Origin: Hydractinia symbiolongicarpus
Taxonomy: Eukaryota > Cnidaria > Hydrozoa > Anthoathecata > Hydractiniidae
NCBI RefSeq assembly: GCF_029227915.1
Contig: NC_079879.1
Coordinates: 28,278,501 to 28,342,500, forward strand
Length of the DNA stretch: 64,000 bases
Reading direction: 5' to 3'
The notes below the pieces were generated by a model, which saw nothing but the letters and a program-made list of their open reading frames with translations, did not search any database and was not told the DNA's origin. Position 1 is the stretch's first letter; each line of letters begins with the position of its first letter. This document shows positions 37,072 through 49,600 of the stretch, in pieces. Made by a program: the position numbers and the translations under genes.

Positions 37072-38590
37072 GGTCCCACAGTAAAAAATGACTTATTTAT
37101 CTACATTTTTAAATAAAGCGCTACCACAGCGCCCAGTGTAATCGCTGAATTCCAGCAATCTTTTCAAATTAAGAAGAATATTATTTCTTGGAGTCCAACT
37201 GTCTCATTTATCACATTTATAAGGTCAAAATCCAAAATCTGTTCAATTAAGTCCCACAGTCAATTGTTTCACAGTTAAAAGCGACGCAACCTAGTAATAT
37301 CAGAAACATATCGCTAAACAGATGTTTGTACGAATATGTGACGCAATGGTTGTAATTCATACGGACTGATACCGTTAAAGAGTCAATGAAATATAGTTTT
37401 TGAAACTGTCTCTATTTCTTGAGCGCGAGCTAACGGCTAGGATTGGTCCCACAGTACAAATAGAATTTTTTAATACATTTTTAAATAAAACGCTACCACA
37501 GCTCCAAGTGTAATCGCTGAGTTCCAGCAATCATGTCAAACTAAGGAAAAAGTTATTTCTTGGAGTCCAATTGTCTCTTTTATCACATTTATAAGGTCAA
37601 AGTCCAAAATCAGTTCAATAAAGTCCCATAGTCAATCGTTTCACTGTTTAAAGCGATGAAACCTAATAGTATCAGAAAGATATCGCTAAATGCATGTTGG
37701 TACAAATATGTGACGCAACCATCGTAACTCACACGGACTGATACCGTTAGAAAGTCAATTAAATGTAGTTTTTGAAGCTGTCTCTATTTCTTGAGCGCGT
37801 GCTAACGGCTAGGATTGGTCCCACAGTAAAAGATGAAATTTTTATCTACATTTTTAAATAAAGCGCTGCCAAAGCTCTCAGTTTAATCGCTGAGTTCTAG
37901 CAATCATGTCAAACTAAGGAAAAAGTTATTTCTTGGAGTCCAATTGTCTCATTTATCACACTTATAAGGTCAAAGTCTAAAATGATTTCATTTAAGTCCC
38001 ACAGTCCATTGTTTCACAGTTAAAAGCGACACAACCTAGTAACATCAGAAAAATATCGCTAAATGCATGTTGGTACGAATATGTGACGCAATAGATGTAA
38101 TTCATCCGGACTGATACCGTTAGAAAGTCAATGAAATATAGTTTTTGAAACTGTCTCTATTTCTTTGGCGGGTGCTAACGGCTAGGATTGGTCCCACAGT
38201 AAAAAATGACTTTTTTATCTACATTTTTAAATAAAGCGCTACCACAGCGCCCAGTGTAATCGCTGAATTCCAGCCATCTTGTCAAATTAAGAAGAATATT
38301 ATTTCTTGGAATCCAACTGTCTCATTTATCACATTTATAAGGTCAAAATCCAAAATCTGTTCAATTAAGACCCACGGTCAATTGTTTCAGAGTTAAAAGC
38401 GACGCAACCTAGTAATATCAGAAACATATCGCTAAACAGATGTTTGTACGAATATGTGACGTAATGGTTGTAATTCATACGGACTGATACCGTTAGAGAG
38501 TCAATGAAATATAGTTTTAGAAACTGTCTCTATTTCTAGAGCGGGAGCTAACGGCTAGGATTGGTCCCACAGTACAAAATGAATTTTTTA
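37072..38590 (+). repeat. Segmental duplication, copy 1 (offset ~1,788 bp)
   Basis: Unit starts are 37072, 37445, 37817, 38190 and 38563. The first four recur at 38860, 39233, 39606 and 39978 with shared rare variants: AATCTTTTCAAATTAAG, CTAAGGAAAAAGTTATTTC, AATGATTTCATTTAAG and CAATAGATGTAATTC. Its right end is the inverted insertion at 38591. Confidence 0.92.
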
Positions 38591-38795
38591 ACGATGGTTG
38601 CGTCACATATTTGTACCAACATGCATTTAGCGATATCTTTCTGATACTATTAGGTTTCATCGCTTTAAACAGTGAAACGATTGACTATGGGACTTTATTG
38701 AACTGATTTTGGACTTTGACCTTATAAATGTGATAAAAGAGACAATTGGACTCCAAGAAATAACTTTTTCCTTAGTTTGACATGATTGCTGGAAC
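38591..38795 (-). repeat. 205-bp inverted monomer fragment
   Basis: This stretch is the reverse complement of the monomer interval from GTTCCAGCAATCATG to GCAACCATCGT. By eye it is identical over all 205 bases to the reverse complement of both 37521-37725 and 39310-39514, including the rare AAGGAAAAAGTT and CACTGTTTAAAGCG variants. It is the only large piece in the window in the opposite orientation. The left junction allows an AC overlap with the local TTTTTTAAC form. The host unit is 297 bp long (38563-38859). Confidence 0.96.
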
Positions 38796-38796
38796 T

Positions 38797-38810
38797 TGTA
38801 TTTAGCGATA
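38797..38810 (-). repeat. 14-bp second inverted fragment beside the inversion
   Basis: TGTATTTAGCGATA is the reverse complement of the monomer landmark TATCGCTAAATACA. It is separated from the 205-bp inverted piece by one base. The forward sequence resumes inside it with a shared ATA (38808-38810) leading into GTTTTTGAAACTG. Its small size leaves some chance that the match is accidental. Confidence 0.7.
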
Positions 38811-40350
38811 GTTTTTGAAACTGTCTCTATTTCTTTGGCGGGTGCTAACGGCTAGGATTGGTCCCACAGTAAAAAATGACTTTTTTATCTACATTTTTAA
38901 ATAAAGCGCTACCACAGCGCCCAGTGTAATCGCTGAATTCCAGCAATCTTTTCAAATTAAGAAGAATATTATTTCTTGGAGTCCAACTGTCTCATTTATC
39001 ACATTTATAAGGTCAAAATCCAAAATCTGTTCAATTAAGTCCCACAGTCAATTGTTTCACAGTTAAAAGCGACGCAACCTAGTAATATCAGAAACATATC
39101 GCTAAACAGATGTTTGTACGAATATGTGACGCAATGGTTGTAATTCATACGGACTGATACCGTTAGAGAGTCAATGAAATATAGTTTTTGAAACTGTCTC
39201 TATTTCTTGAGCGCGAGCTAATGGCTAGGATTGGTCCCACAGTACAAAAAGAATTTTTTAACTACATTTTTAAATAAAACGCTACCACAGTTCCAAGTGT
39301 AATCGCTGAGTTCCAGCAATCATGTCAAACTAAGGAAAAAGTTATTTCTTGGAGTCCAATTGTCTCTTTTATCACATTTATAAGGTCAAAGTCCAAAATC
39401 AGTTCAATAAAGTCCCATAGTCAATCGTTTCACTGTTTAAAGCGATGAAACCTAATAGTATCAGAAAGATATCGCTAAATGCATGTTGGTACAAATATGT
39501 GACGCAACCATCGTAACTCACACGGACTGATACCGTTAGAAAGTCAATTAAATGTAGTTTTTGAAGCTGTCTCTATTTCTTGAGCGCGTGCTAACGGCTA
39601 GGATTGGTCCCACAGTAAAAGATGAAATTTTTATCTACATTTTTAAATAAAGCGCTGCCAAAACTCCCAGTTTAATCGCTGAGTTCTAGCAATCATGTCA
39701 AACTAAGGAAAAAGTTATTTCTTGGAGTCCAATTGTCTCATTTATCACATTTATAAGGTCAAAGTCTAAAATGATTTCATTTAAGTCCCACAGTCCATTG
39801 TTTCACAGTTAAAAGCGACACAACCTAGTAATATCAGAAAAATATCGCTAAATGCATGTTGGTACGATATGTGACGCAATAGATGTAATTCATCCGGACT
39901 GATACCGTTAGAAAGTCAATGAAATATAGTTTTTGAAACTGTCTCTATTTCTTTGGCGGGTGCTAACGGCTAGGATTGGTCCCACAGTAAAAAATGAATT
40001 TTTTATCTACATTTTTAAATAAAGCGCTACCACAGCGCCCAGTGTAATCGCTGAATTCCAGCCATCTTGTCAAATGAAGAAGAATATTATTTCTTGGAAT
40101 CCAACTGTCTCATTTATCACATTTATAAGGTCAAAATCCAAAATCTGTTCAATAAAGTCCCATAGTCAATCGTTTCACTGTTTAAAGCGATGAAACCTAA
40201 TAGTATCAGAAAGATATCGCTAAATGCATGTTGGTACAAATATGTGACGCAACCATCGTAACTCACACGGACTGATACCGTTAGAAAGTCAATGAAATAT
40301 AGTTTTTGAAACTGTCTCTATTTCTTGAGCGCGAGTTAACCGCTAGGATT
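38811..40350 (+). repeat. Segmental duplication, copy 2 (offset ~1,788 bp)
   Basis: Forward orientation resumes at GTTTTTGAAACTG. Unit starts are 38860, 39233, 39606 and 39978, matching 37072-38562. Around 40150 the last unit switches to another variant (AATAAAGTCCCATAGTC), so the copy is incomplete at its right end. Confidence 0.9.
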
Positions 40351-42215
40351 GGTCCCACAGTAAAAAATGACTTTTTTATCTACATTTTTAAATAAAGCGC
40401 TTCCACAGCGCCCAGTGTATTCGCTGAATTCCAGCCATCTTGTCAAATTAAGAAGAATATTATTTCTGGGAATCCAACTGTCTCATTTATCACATTTATA
40501 AGGTCAAAATCCAAAATCTGTTCAATTAAGTCCCACAGTCAATTGTTTCACAGTTAAAAGCGACGCAGCCTAGTAATATCAGAAACATATCGCTAAACAG
40601 ATGTTTGTACGAATATGTGACGTAATGGTTGTAGTTCATACGGACTGATACCGTTAGAAAGTCAATGAAATATAGTTTTTGAAACTGTCTCTATTTCTTG
40701 AGCGCGAGCTAACGGCTAGGATTGGTCCCACAGTACAAAATGAATTTTTTAACTACATTATTAAATAAAACGCTACCACAGCTCCAAGTGTAATCGCTGA
40801 GTTCCAGCAATCATGTCAAACTAAGGAAAATGTTATTTCTTGGAGTACAATTGTCTCTTTTATCACATTGATAAGGTCAAAGTCCAAAATCAGTTCAATA
40901 AAGTCCCATAGTCAATCGTTTCACTGTTTAAAGCGATGAAACCTAATAGTATCAGAAAGATATCGCTAAATGCATGTTGGTACAAATATGTGACGCAACC
41001 ATCGTAACTCACACGGACTGATACCGTTAGAAAGTCAATGAAATATAGTTTTTGAAACTGTCTCTATTTCTTGAGCGCGAGCTAACGGCTAGGATTGGTC
41101 CCACAGTACAAAATGGATTTTTTAACTACATTTTTAAATAAAACGCTACCACAGCTCCCAGTGTAATCGCTGAGTTCCAGCAATCTTGTCAAACTAAGAA
41201 AAATGTTATTTCTTGGAGTCCAATTGTCTCTTTTATCATATTTATAAGTTCAAAGTCCAAAATCAGTTCAATAAAGTCCCATAGTCAATCGTTTCACTGT
41301 TAAAAGCGATGAAACCTAATAGTATCAGAAAGATATCGCTAAATGCATGTTGGTACAAATATGTGACGCAACCATCGTAACTCACACGGACTGATACCGT
41401 TAGAAAGTCAATTAAATGTAGTTTTTGAAGCTGCCTCTATTTCTTGAGCGCGAGCTAACGGCTAGGATTGGTCCCACAGTACAAAATGAATTTTTTAACT
41501 ACATTTTTAAATAAAGCGCTACCACAGCGCCCAGTGTATTCGCTGAATTCCAGCCATCTTGTCAAATTAAGAAGAATATTATTTCTGGGAATCCAACTGT
41601 CTCATTTATCACATTTATAAGGTCAAAATCCAAAATCTGTTCAATTAAGTCCCACAGTCAATTGTTTCACAGTTAAAAGCGACGCAACCTAGTAATATCA
41701 GAAACATATCGCTAAACAGATGTTTGCACGAATATGTGACGTAATGGTTGTAATTCATACGGACTGATACCGTTAGAGAGTCAATGAAATATAGTTTTTG
41801 AAACTGTCTCTATTTCTTGAGCGCGAGCTAACGGCTAGGATTGGTCTCACAGTAAAAAATGACTTATTTATCTACATTTTTAAATAAAGCGCTCCCAAAG
41901 CTCCCAGTGTAATCGCTGAGTTCCAGCAATCATGTCAAACTAAGGAAAATGTTATTTCTTGGAGTCCAATTGTCTCTTTTATCACATTGATAAGGTCAAA
42001 GTCCAAAATCAGTTCAATAAAGTCCCATAGTCAATCGTTTCAATGTTAAAAGCGATGAAACCTAATAGTATCAGAAAGATATCGCTAAATGCATGTTGGT
42101 ACAAATATGTGACGCAACCATCGTAACTCACACGGACTGATACCGTTAGAAAGTCAATTAAATGTAGTTTTTGAAGCTGCCTCTATTTCTTGAGCGCGAG
42201 CTAACGGCTAGGATT
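40351..42215 (+). repeat. Five monomers with three-monomer (1,119-bp) repetition
   Basis: Unit starts are 40351, 40724, 41097, 41470 and 41843, all 373 bp. Unit 41470 repeats 40351 (CCAGTGTATTCGCTG, TATTTCTGGGAATCC) and unit 41843 shares CACATTGATAAGG with 40724, giving a three-monomer period. Several units share the AATTTTTTAACTACATT form. Confidence 0.9.
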
Positions 42216-42608
42216 GGTCCCACAGTACAAAATGAATTTTTTATCTACATTTTTAAATAAAGCGCTACCACAGCTCCCAGTGTAATCGATGAGTTCCAGC
42301 AATCAAGTCAAACTAAGAAAAATGTTAATTCTTGGAATCCAATTGTCTCTTTTATCACATTTGTAAGGTCAAAGTCTAAAATCAGTTCAATAAAGTCCCA
42401 CAGTCAATCGTTTCACTGTTAAAAGCGATGAAACCTAATAATATCAGAAAAATATCGCTATATGCAAGTTGGTACGAATATGTGACGCAACCGTCGTAAC
42501 TCACACGGACTTATCGGTATCAGTCCGTGTGAGTACCGTTAGAAAGTCAATTAAATGTAGTTTTTGAAACAGTCTGTATTTTTGGAGCGCGTGCTAACGG
42601 CTAGGTTT
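42216..42608 (+). repeat. 393-bp monomer with 20-bp foldback insertion
   Basis: The unit is 20 bp longer than its neighbours. The extra sequence sits at the ACTCACACGGACTGATACCG landmark and is an inverted copy of that landmark (42515-42533), so the landmark is read forward, then backward, then resumes at TACCGTTAGAAAG. Confidence 0.95.
42499..42534. other. Inverted repeat able to form a hairpin, 13-bp arms
   Basis: ACTCACACGGACT (42499-42511) is followed after a 10-base spacer by its exact reverse complement AGTCCGTGTGAGT (42522-42534). No other monomer here has this structure, so it is the product of the local foldback event and not a conserved element. Confidence 0.95.
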
Positions 42609-45600
42609 GGTCCCACAGTAAAGAATGAATTTTTTATTTGCATTTTCAAATAAAGCGCTACCAGAGCGCCCAGTGTAATCGCTTAGTTCTAGCAATCATG
42701 TCAAATTAAGAAGAATGTTATTTTTTGTAGTCCAATTGTCTCATTTATCACATTTACAAGGTCAAAGTCTAAAATCAGTTCAATTGAGCCCCACAGTCAA
42801 TTGTTTCACTGTTAAAAGCGATGAAACCTAGTAATATCAGAAAAATATCGCTAAATGCATGTCAGTACGAATATGTGACGCAACCGTTGTATCTCAAACG
42901 GACTGATACCGTTAGAAAGTCAATGTAATATAGTCTTTGAAATTGTCTCAATTTCTTTAGCGCCTGCTAACGGCTAGGATTGGTCCCACAGTGAAAAATG
43001 ACTTATTTATCTAAATATTTAAATGAAGCGCTACCACAGCGCCCAGTGTAATCGCTGAATTCCAGCAATCTTGTCAAATTAAGAAGAATGTTATTTCTTG
43101 GAATCCAACTGTCTCATTTATCACATTTATAAGGTCAAAATCCAAAATCTGTTCAATTAATTCCCACAGTCAATTGTTTCACAGTTAAAAGCGACGCAAC
43201 CTAGTAATATCAGAAACATATCGCTAAACAGATGTTCGTACGAATATGTGACGCAACGGTCGTAACTCACACGGACTGATACCGTTAGATAGTTAATTAA
43301 ATGTAGTTTTTTAAAACCTGTCTCTATTTCTTAAGCGCGTACTAACGGCTAGGATTGGTCCCGCAGTAAAAAATGAAATTTTTATCTACATTTTTAAATA
43401 AAGCGCTACCAAAGCTCCCAGTGTAATCGCTGAGTTCCAGCAATCATGTCAAACTAAGAAAAATGTTATTTCTTGGAGTCCAATTGTCTCTTTTATCACA
43501 TTTATAAGGTCAAAGTCCAAAATCAGTTCAAAAAAAACCCACAGTCAATCGTTTCACTGTTAAAAGCGATGAAACCTAATAATATCAGAAAAATATCGCT
43601 AAATGCATGTTGGTACGAATATGTGACGCAACTGTCGTAACTCACACGGACTGATACCGTTAGAAAGTCAATTAAATGTAGTTTTTGAAGCTGTCTCTAT
43701 TTTTGGAGCGCGTGCTAACGGCTAGGAATGGTCCCACAGTAAAAAATAATTTTTTTATCTACATTTTCAAATAAAGCGCTACCAGAGCGCCCAGTGTAAT
43801 CGCTTAGTTCCAGCAATCATGTCAAATTAAGAAGAATGTTATTTTTTGGAGTCCAATTGTCTCATCATAACATTTATAAGGTCACAGTCCAAAATCAGTT
43901 CAATAAAGTACTACAGTCAATTGTTTCACTGTTAAAATTTAACCTAGTAATATCAGAAAAATATCGCCAAATGCATGTTGGTACGAATATGTGACGCTAC
44001 CGTTAACTCAAACGAGCTGATATCGATAGAAAGTCAATGAAATGTAGTTTTTGAAACTGTCTCTATTACTTCAGCGCGCGCTATCGGTTAGTATTGGTCC
44101 CACAGTAAAAAATGACTTATTTATCTAATTTTTTGAATAAAGCAATAACACAGCGTCCAGTATAATTGCTGAGTTACAGCAATCATTTCATATTTAGAAG
44201 AACGTTACTTCTTGGCGTCCAGTTGTCTCATTATCACATTTATAAGGTCAAATTGGTCCCACAGTAAAAAATTAACATTTTTAAATAAAGCACTACCACA
44301 GCTGCCAGTTTAATCGCTGAGTTCCAGCAATCATGTCAAACTAAGAAAAATGTTATTTCTTGGAGTCCAGTTGTCTCATTTATCACATTTATAAGGTCAA
44401 AGTCTAAAATCAGTTCATTTAAGTCCGACAGTCAATTGTTTCACAGTTAATAGCGACACAACCTAGTAATATCATAAAAATATCGCTAAATGCATGTTGG
44501 TACGAATATGTGACGCAATCGTTGTAATGCATCCGGACTGATACCGTTAGAAAATCAATGAAACATAGTTTTTGAAACTGTCTCTATTTCTTTGGCGGGT
44601 GCTAACGGCTAGGATTGGTCCCACAGTAAAAAATGACTTACTTATCTACATTTTTAAATAAAGCGCTACCACAGCGCCCAGTGTAATCGCTGAATTCCAG
44701 CAATCTTGTCAAATTAAGAAGAATGTTATTTCTTGGAGTCCAACTGTCCCATTTATCAGATTTATAAGGTCAAAATCCAAAATCTGTTCAATTAAGTCCC
44801 ACAGTCAATTGTTTCACAGTTAAAAGCGACGCAACCTAGTAATATCAGAAAGATATCGCTAAATGCATGTTGGTACGAATATGTGACGCAACCGTCGTAA
44901 CTCACGCGGACTGATACCGTTAGAAAGTCAATTAAATGTAGTTTTTGAAGCTGTCTCTATTTCTTAAGCGCGTGCTATCGGCTAGGATTGGTCCCACAGT
45001 AAAAAATGAAATTTTTATCTACATTTTTAAATAAAGCGCTACCAAAGCTCCCAGTGTAATCGCTGAGTTCAAGGAATCATGTCAAACTAAGAAAAATGTT
45101 ATTTCTTGGAGTCCAATTGTCTCTTTTATCACATTTATAAGGTTAAAGTCCAAAATCAGTTCAATAAAGTCCCGCAGTCAATCGTTTCACTGGTAAAAGC
45201 GATGAAACCTAATAATATTAGAAAAATATCGCTAAATGCATGTTGGTACGAATATGTGACGCAACCGTCGTAACTCACACGGACTGATACCGTTAGAAAG
45301 TCAATTACATGTAGTGTTTGAAACCGTCTGTATTTTTGGAGCGCGTGCTAACGGCTAGGATTGGTCCCACAGTAAAGAATGAATTTTTTATCTACATTTT
45401 CAAATAAAGCGCTACCAGAGCGTTCAGTGTAATCGCTTAGTTCCAGCAATCATGTCAAATTAAGAAGAATGATATTTTCTGGAGTCCAATTGTCTCATTT
45501 ATCACATTTATAAGGTCAAAGTCTAAAATCAGTTTAATTAAGTCCCACAGTCAATTGTTTCACATTTTAAAGCGACGCAACCTAGTAATATCAGAAACAT

Positions 45601-46639
45601 ATCGCTATATACATGTTGGTACGAATATGTGACGCAACCGTTGTATCTCAAACGGACTGATACCGTTACAAAGCCAATGTAATGTAGTCTTTGAAATTGT
45701 CTCAATTTCTTTAGCGCCTGCTAACGGCTAGGATTGTTCCCACAGTAAAAACTGACTTATTTATCTAAATATTTAAATGAAGCACTACCACAGCTCCCAG
45801 TGTAATCGCTGAGTTCCAGCAATCATGTCAAACTAAGAAAAATGTTATTTCTTGGAGTCCAATTGTCTCTTTTATCACATTTATAAGGTCAAAGTCCAAA
45901 ATCAGTTCAAAAAGGTCCCACAGTCAATCGTTTCACTGTTAAAAGCGATGAAACCTAATAGGATCAGAAAGATATCGCTAAATGCATGTTGGTACAAATA
46001 TGTGACGCAACCGTCGTAACTCACACGGACTGATACCGTTAGAAAGTCAATTAAATGTAGTTTTTGAAGCTCTCTCTTTTTCTGGAGCGCGTGCTAACGG
46101 CTAGGAATGGTCCCACAGTAAAAAATGAAATTTTTATCTACATTTTCAAATAAAGCGCTACCAGAGCGCCCAGTGTAATCGCTTAGTTCCAGCAATCATG
46201 TCAAATTAAGAAGAATGTTATTTTTTGGAGTCCAATTGTCTCATCATAACATTTATAAGGTCAAAGTCTAAAATCAGTTCATTTAAGTCCCACAGTCAAT
46301 TGTTTCACAGTTAATAGCGATGCAACCTGGTAATATCAGAAAAATATCGCCAAATGCATGTTGGTACGTATATGTGACGCTACCGTTGTAACTCAAACGA
46401 GCTGTTACCGATAGAAATTCAATGGAATGTAGTTTTTGAAACTGTCTCTATTACTTCAGCGCGCGCTAGCGGTTAGTATTGGTCCCACAGTAAAAAATGA
46501 CTTATTTATCTAATTTTTTGAATAAAGCAATAACACAGCGTCCAGTATAATTGCCGAGTTACAGCAATCATTTCATATTAAGAAGAACGTTACTTCTTGG
46601 AGTCCAGTTGTCTCATTATCACATTTATAAGGTGAAATT
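42609..46639 (+). repeat. Mosaic of full-length monomers with the last two short units
   Basis: Unit starts are 42609, 42982, 43357, 43730, 44096 (159 bp), 44255, 44617, 44990, 45363, 45736, 46109 and 46481 (159 bp). Unit 44255 is 362 bp because about 10 bp are missing near 44272 (AAATTAACATTTTTAAAT). Unit 42982 is preceded by the TCTTTAGCGCCTGC form of the variable box and unit 45736 has the decamer mutated to TGTTCCCACAG context. Past 46639 no 159-bp unit occurs. Confidence 0.9.
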
Positions 46640-49600
46640 GGTCCCACAGTAAAAATTGAATTTTTTATCTACATTTTTAAATAAAGCACTACCACAGCTC
46701 CCAGTTTAATCGCTGAGTTCCAGCAATCATGTCAAACTAAGAAAAATGTTATTTCTTGGAGTCCAGTAGTCTCATTTATCACATTTATAAGGTTAAAGTC
46801 TAAAATCAGTTCATTTAAGTCCCACAGTCAATTGTTTCACAGTTAAAAGCGACACAACCTAGTAAGATCAGAAAAATATCGCTAAGTGCATGTTGGTACG
46901 AATATGTGACGCAATCGTTGTAATTTATCCCGACTGATACCGTTAGAAACTCAATGAAATATAGTTTTTGAAACTGTCTCTATTTCTGTGGCGGGTGCTA
47001 ACGGCTAGGATTGGTCCACAGTAAAAAATGATTTATCTATCTACATTTTTAAATAAAGCGCTACCACAGCGCCCAGTGTAATCGCTGAATTCCAGCAATC
47101 TTGTCAAATTAAGAAGAATGTTATTTCTTGGAGTCCAACTGTCCCATTTATCACATTTATAAGGTCGAAATCCAAAATCTGTTCAATTAAGTCCCACAGT
47201 CAATTGTTTCACAGTTAAAAGCGACGCAACCTAGTAATATCAGAAGCATATCGCTAAACAGATGTTCGTACGAATATCTGACGCAATGGTTGTAATTCAT
47301 ACGGACTGATACCGTTAGAAAGTCAATGAAATATAGTTTTTGAAACTGTCTCTACTTCTTGAGCGCGAGCTAACGGCTAGGATTGGTCCCACAGTACAAA
47401 ATGAATATTTTATCTACATTTTCAAATAAAACGCTACCACAGCCCCCAATGTAATCGCTGAGTTCCACCAATCATGTCAAACTAAGGAAAATGTTATTTC
47501 TTGGAGTCCAATTGTCTCATTTATCACATTTATAAGGTCAAAGTCTAAAATCAGTTCATTTAAGTCCCACAGTCAATCGTTTCACTGTAAAAAGCGATGA
47601 AACCTAATAGTATCAGAAAGATATCGCTAAATGCATGTTGGTACAAATATGTGACGCAATCGTTGTAATTCATACGGAATAATACCGATGGAAAGTCAAT
47701 GAAATATAGTTTTTGAAACTGTCTCTATTTCTTGAGCGCGAGCTAACGGCTAGGATTGGTCCCACTATACAAAATGAATTTTTTATCTACATTTTCAAAT
47801 AAAACGCTACCACAGCCCCCAGTGTAATCGCTGAGTTCCACCAATCATGTCAAACTATGGAAAATGTTATTTCTTGGAGTCCAATTGTCTTATTTATCAC
47901 ATTTATAAGGTCAAAGTCTAAAATCAGTTCATTTAAGTCCAACAGTCAATTGTGTCACAGTTAAAAGCAACACAACCTAGTAATATCAGGAAAATATCGC
48001 TAAATGCATGTTGGTACGAATATGTGACGCAATCTTTGTAATTCATCCGGACTGATACCGTTAGAAAGTCAATGAAATATAGTTTTTGAAACTGTCTCTA
48101 TTTCTTTGGCGGATGCTAACGGCTAGGATTGGTCCCACAGTAAAAAATGACTTATTTATCTACATTTTTAAATAAAGCGCTACCACAGAGCCCAGTGTAA
48201 TCGCTGAATTCCAGCAATCTTGTCAAGTTAAGAAGAATGTTATTACTTGGAGTCCAACTGTCCCATTTGTCACATTTATAAGTTCAAAATCCAAAATCTG
48301 TTCAATTAAGTCCCACAGTCAATTGTTTCACAGTTAAAAGCGACGCAACCTAGTAATATCAAAAACATGTCGCTAAACAGATGTTCGTACGAATATGTGA
48401 CGCAATGGTGGTAATTCATACAGACTGATACCGTTAGAAAGTCAATGAAATGTAGTTTTTGAAGCTGTCTCTTATTTTGGAGCGCGTGCTAACGGCTAGG
48501 AATGGTCCCACAGTAAAAAATGATTTTTTTATCTACATTTTCAAATAAAGCGCTACCAGAGCGCCCAGTGTAATCGCTTAGTTCCAGCAATCATGTCAAA
48601 TTAAGGAAAATGTTATTTATTGGAGTCCAATTGTCTCATTTATCACATTTATAAGGTCAAAGTTTAAAATCAGTTCAATTAAATCCCACAGTCAATTGTT
48701 TTACAGTTAAAAGCGACGCAACCTAGTGATATCAGAAACATCTCGTAAACAGATGTTGGTACGAATATGTGACGCAGTCGTTGTAATTCATACGGAATAA
48801 TACCGATAGAAAGTCAATGAAGTATAGTTTTTGAAACTGTCTCTATTTCTTGAGCGCGAGCTAACGGCTAGGATTGGTCCCACAGTACAAAATGAATTTT
48901 TTATCTACATTTTTAAATAAAGCGCTACCACAGCTCCCAGTGTAATTGATGAGTTTCAGCAATCATGTCAAACTAAGAAAAATGTTATTTCTTGGAGTCC
49001 AATTGTCTCTTCTATCACATTTATAAGGTCAAAGTCCAAAATCAGTTCAATAAAGTCCCACAGTCAATCGTTTCACTGTTAAAAGCGATGAAACCTAATA
49101 AAATCAGAAAAATATCGCTAAATGCATGTTGGTACGAATATGTGACGCAACCGTCGTAAGTCACACGGACTGATACCGTTACAAAGTCATTTAAATGTAG
49201 TTTTTGAAACTGCCTGTATTTTTGGAGCACGTGCTAACGGCTAGGATTGGTCTCACAGTAAAAAATGAAATTTTTATCTACATTTTTAAATAAAGCGCTA
49301 CCAAAGCTCCCAGTGTAATCGCTTATTCCAGCAATCATGTGAAACGAAGAAAAATGTTTTTTTTTGGAGTCCAATTGTCTCATTTATCACATTTATAAGG
49401 TCAAAGTCTAAAATCAGTTCAATAAAGTCCCACAGTCAATCGTTTCACTGTTAAAAGCGATGAAACCTAATAATATCAGAAAAATATCGCTAAATGCATG
49501 TTGGTACGAATATGTGACGCAACCGTCGTAACTCACACGGACTGATACCGTTAGAAAGTCAATTAAATGTAGTTTTTGAAACTGTCTGTATTTTTGGAGC

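Noticed and set aside
38591-38795. Possible solo mobile element or insertion with inverted ends
   Set aside because: The segment is a plain reversed monomer fragment identical to neighbours, with no terminal repeats of its own and no target-site duplication visible.
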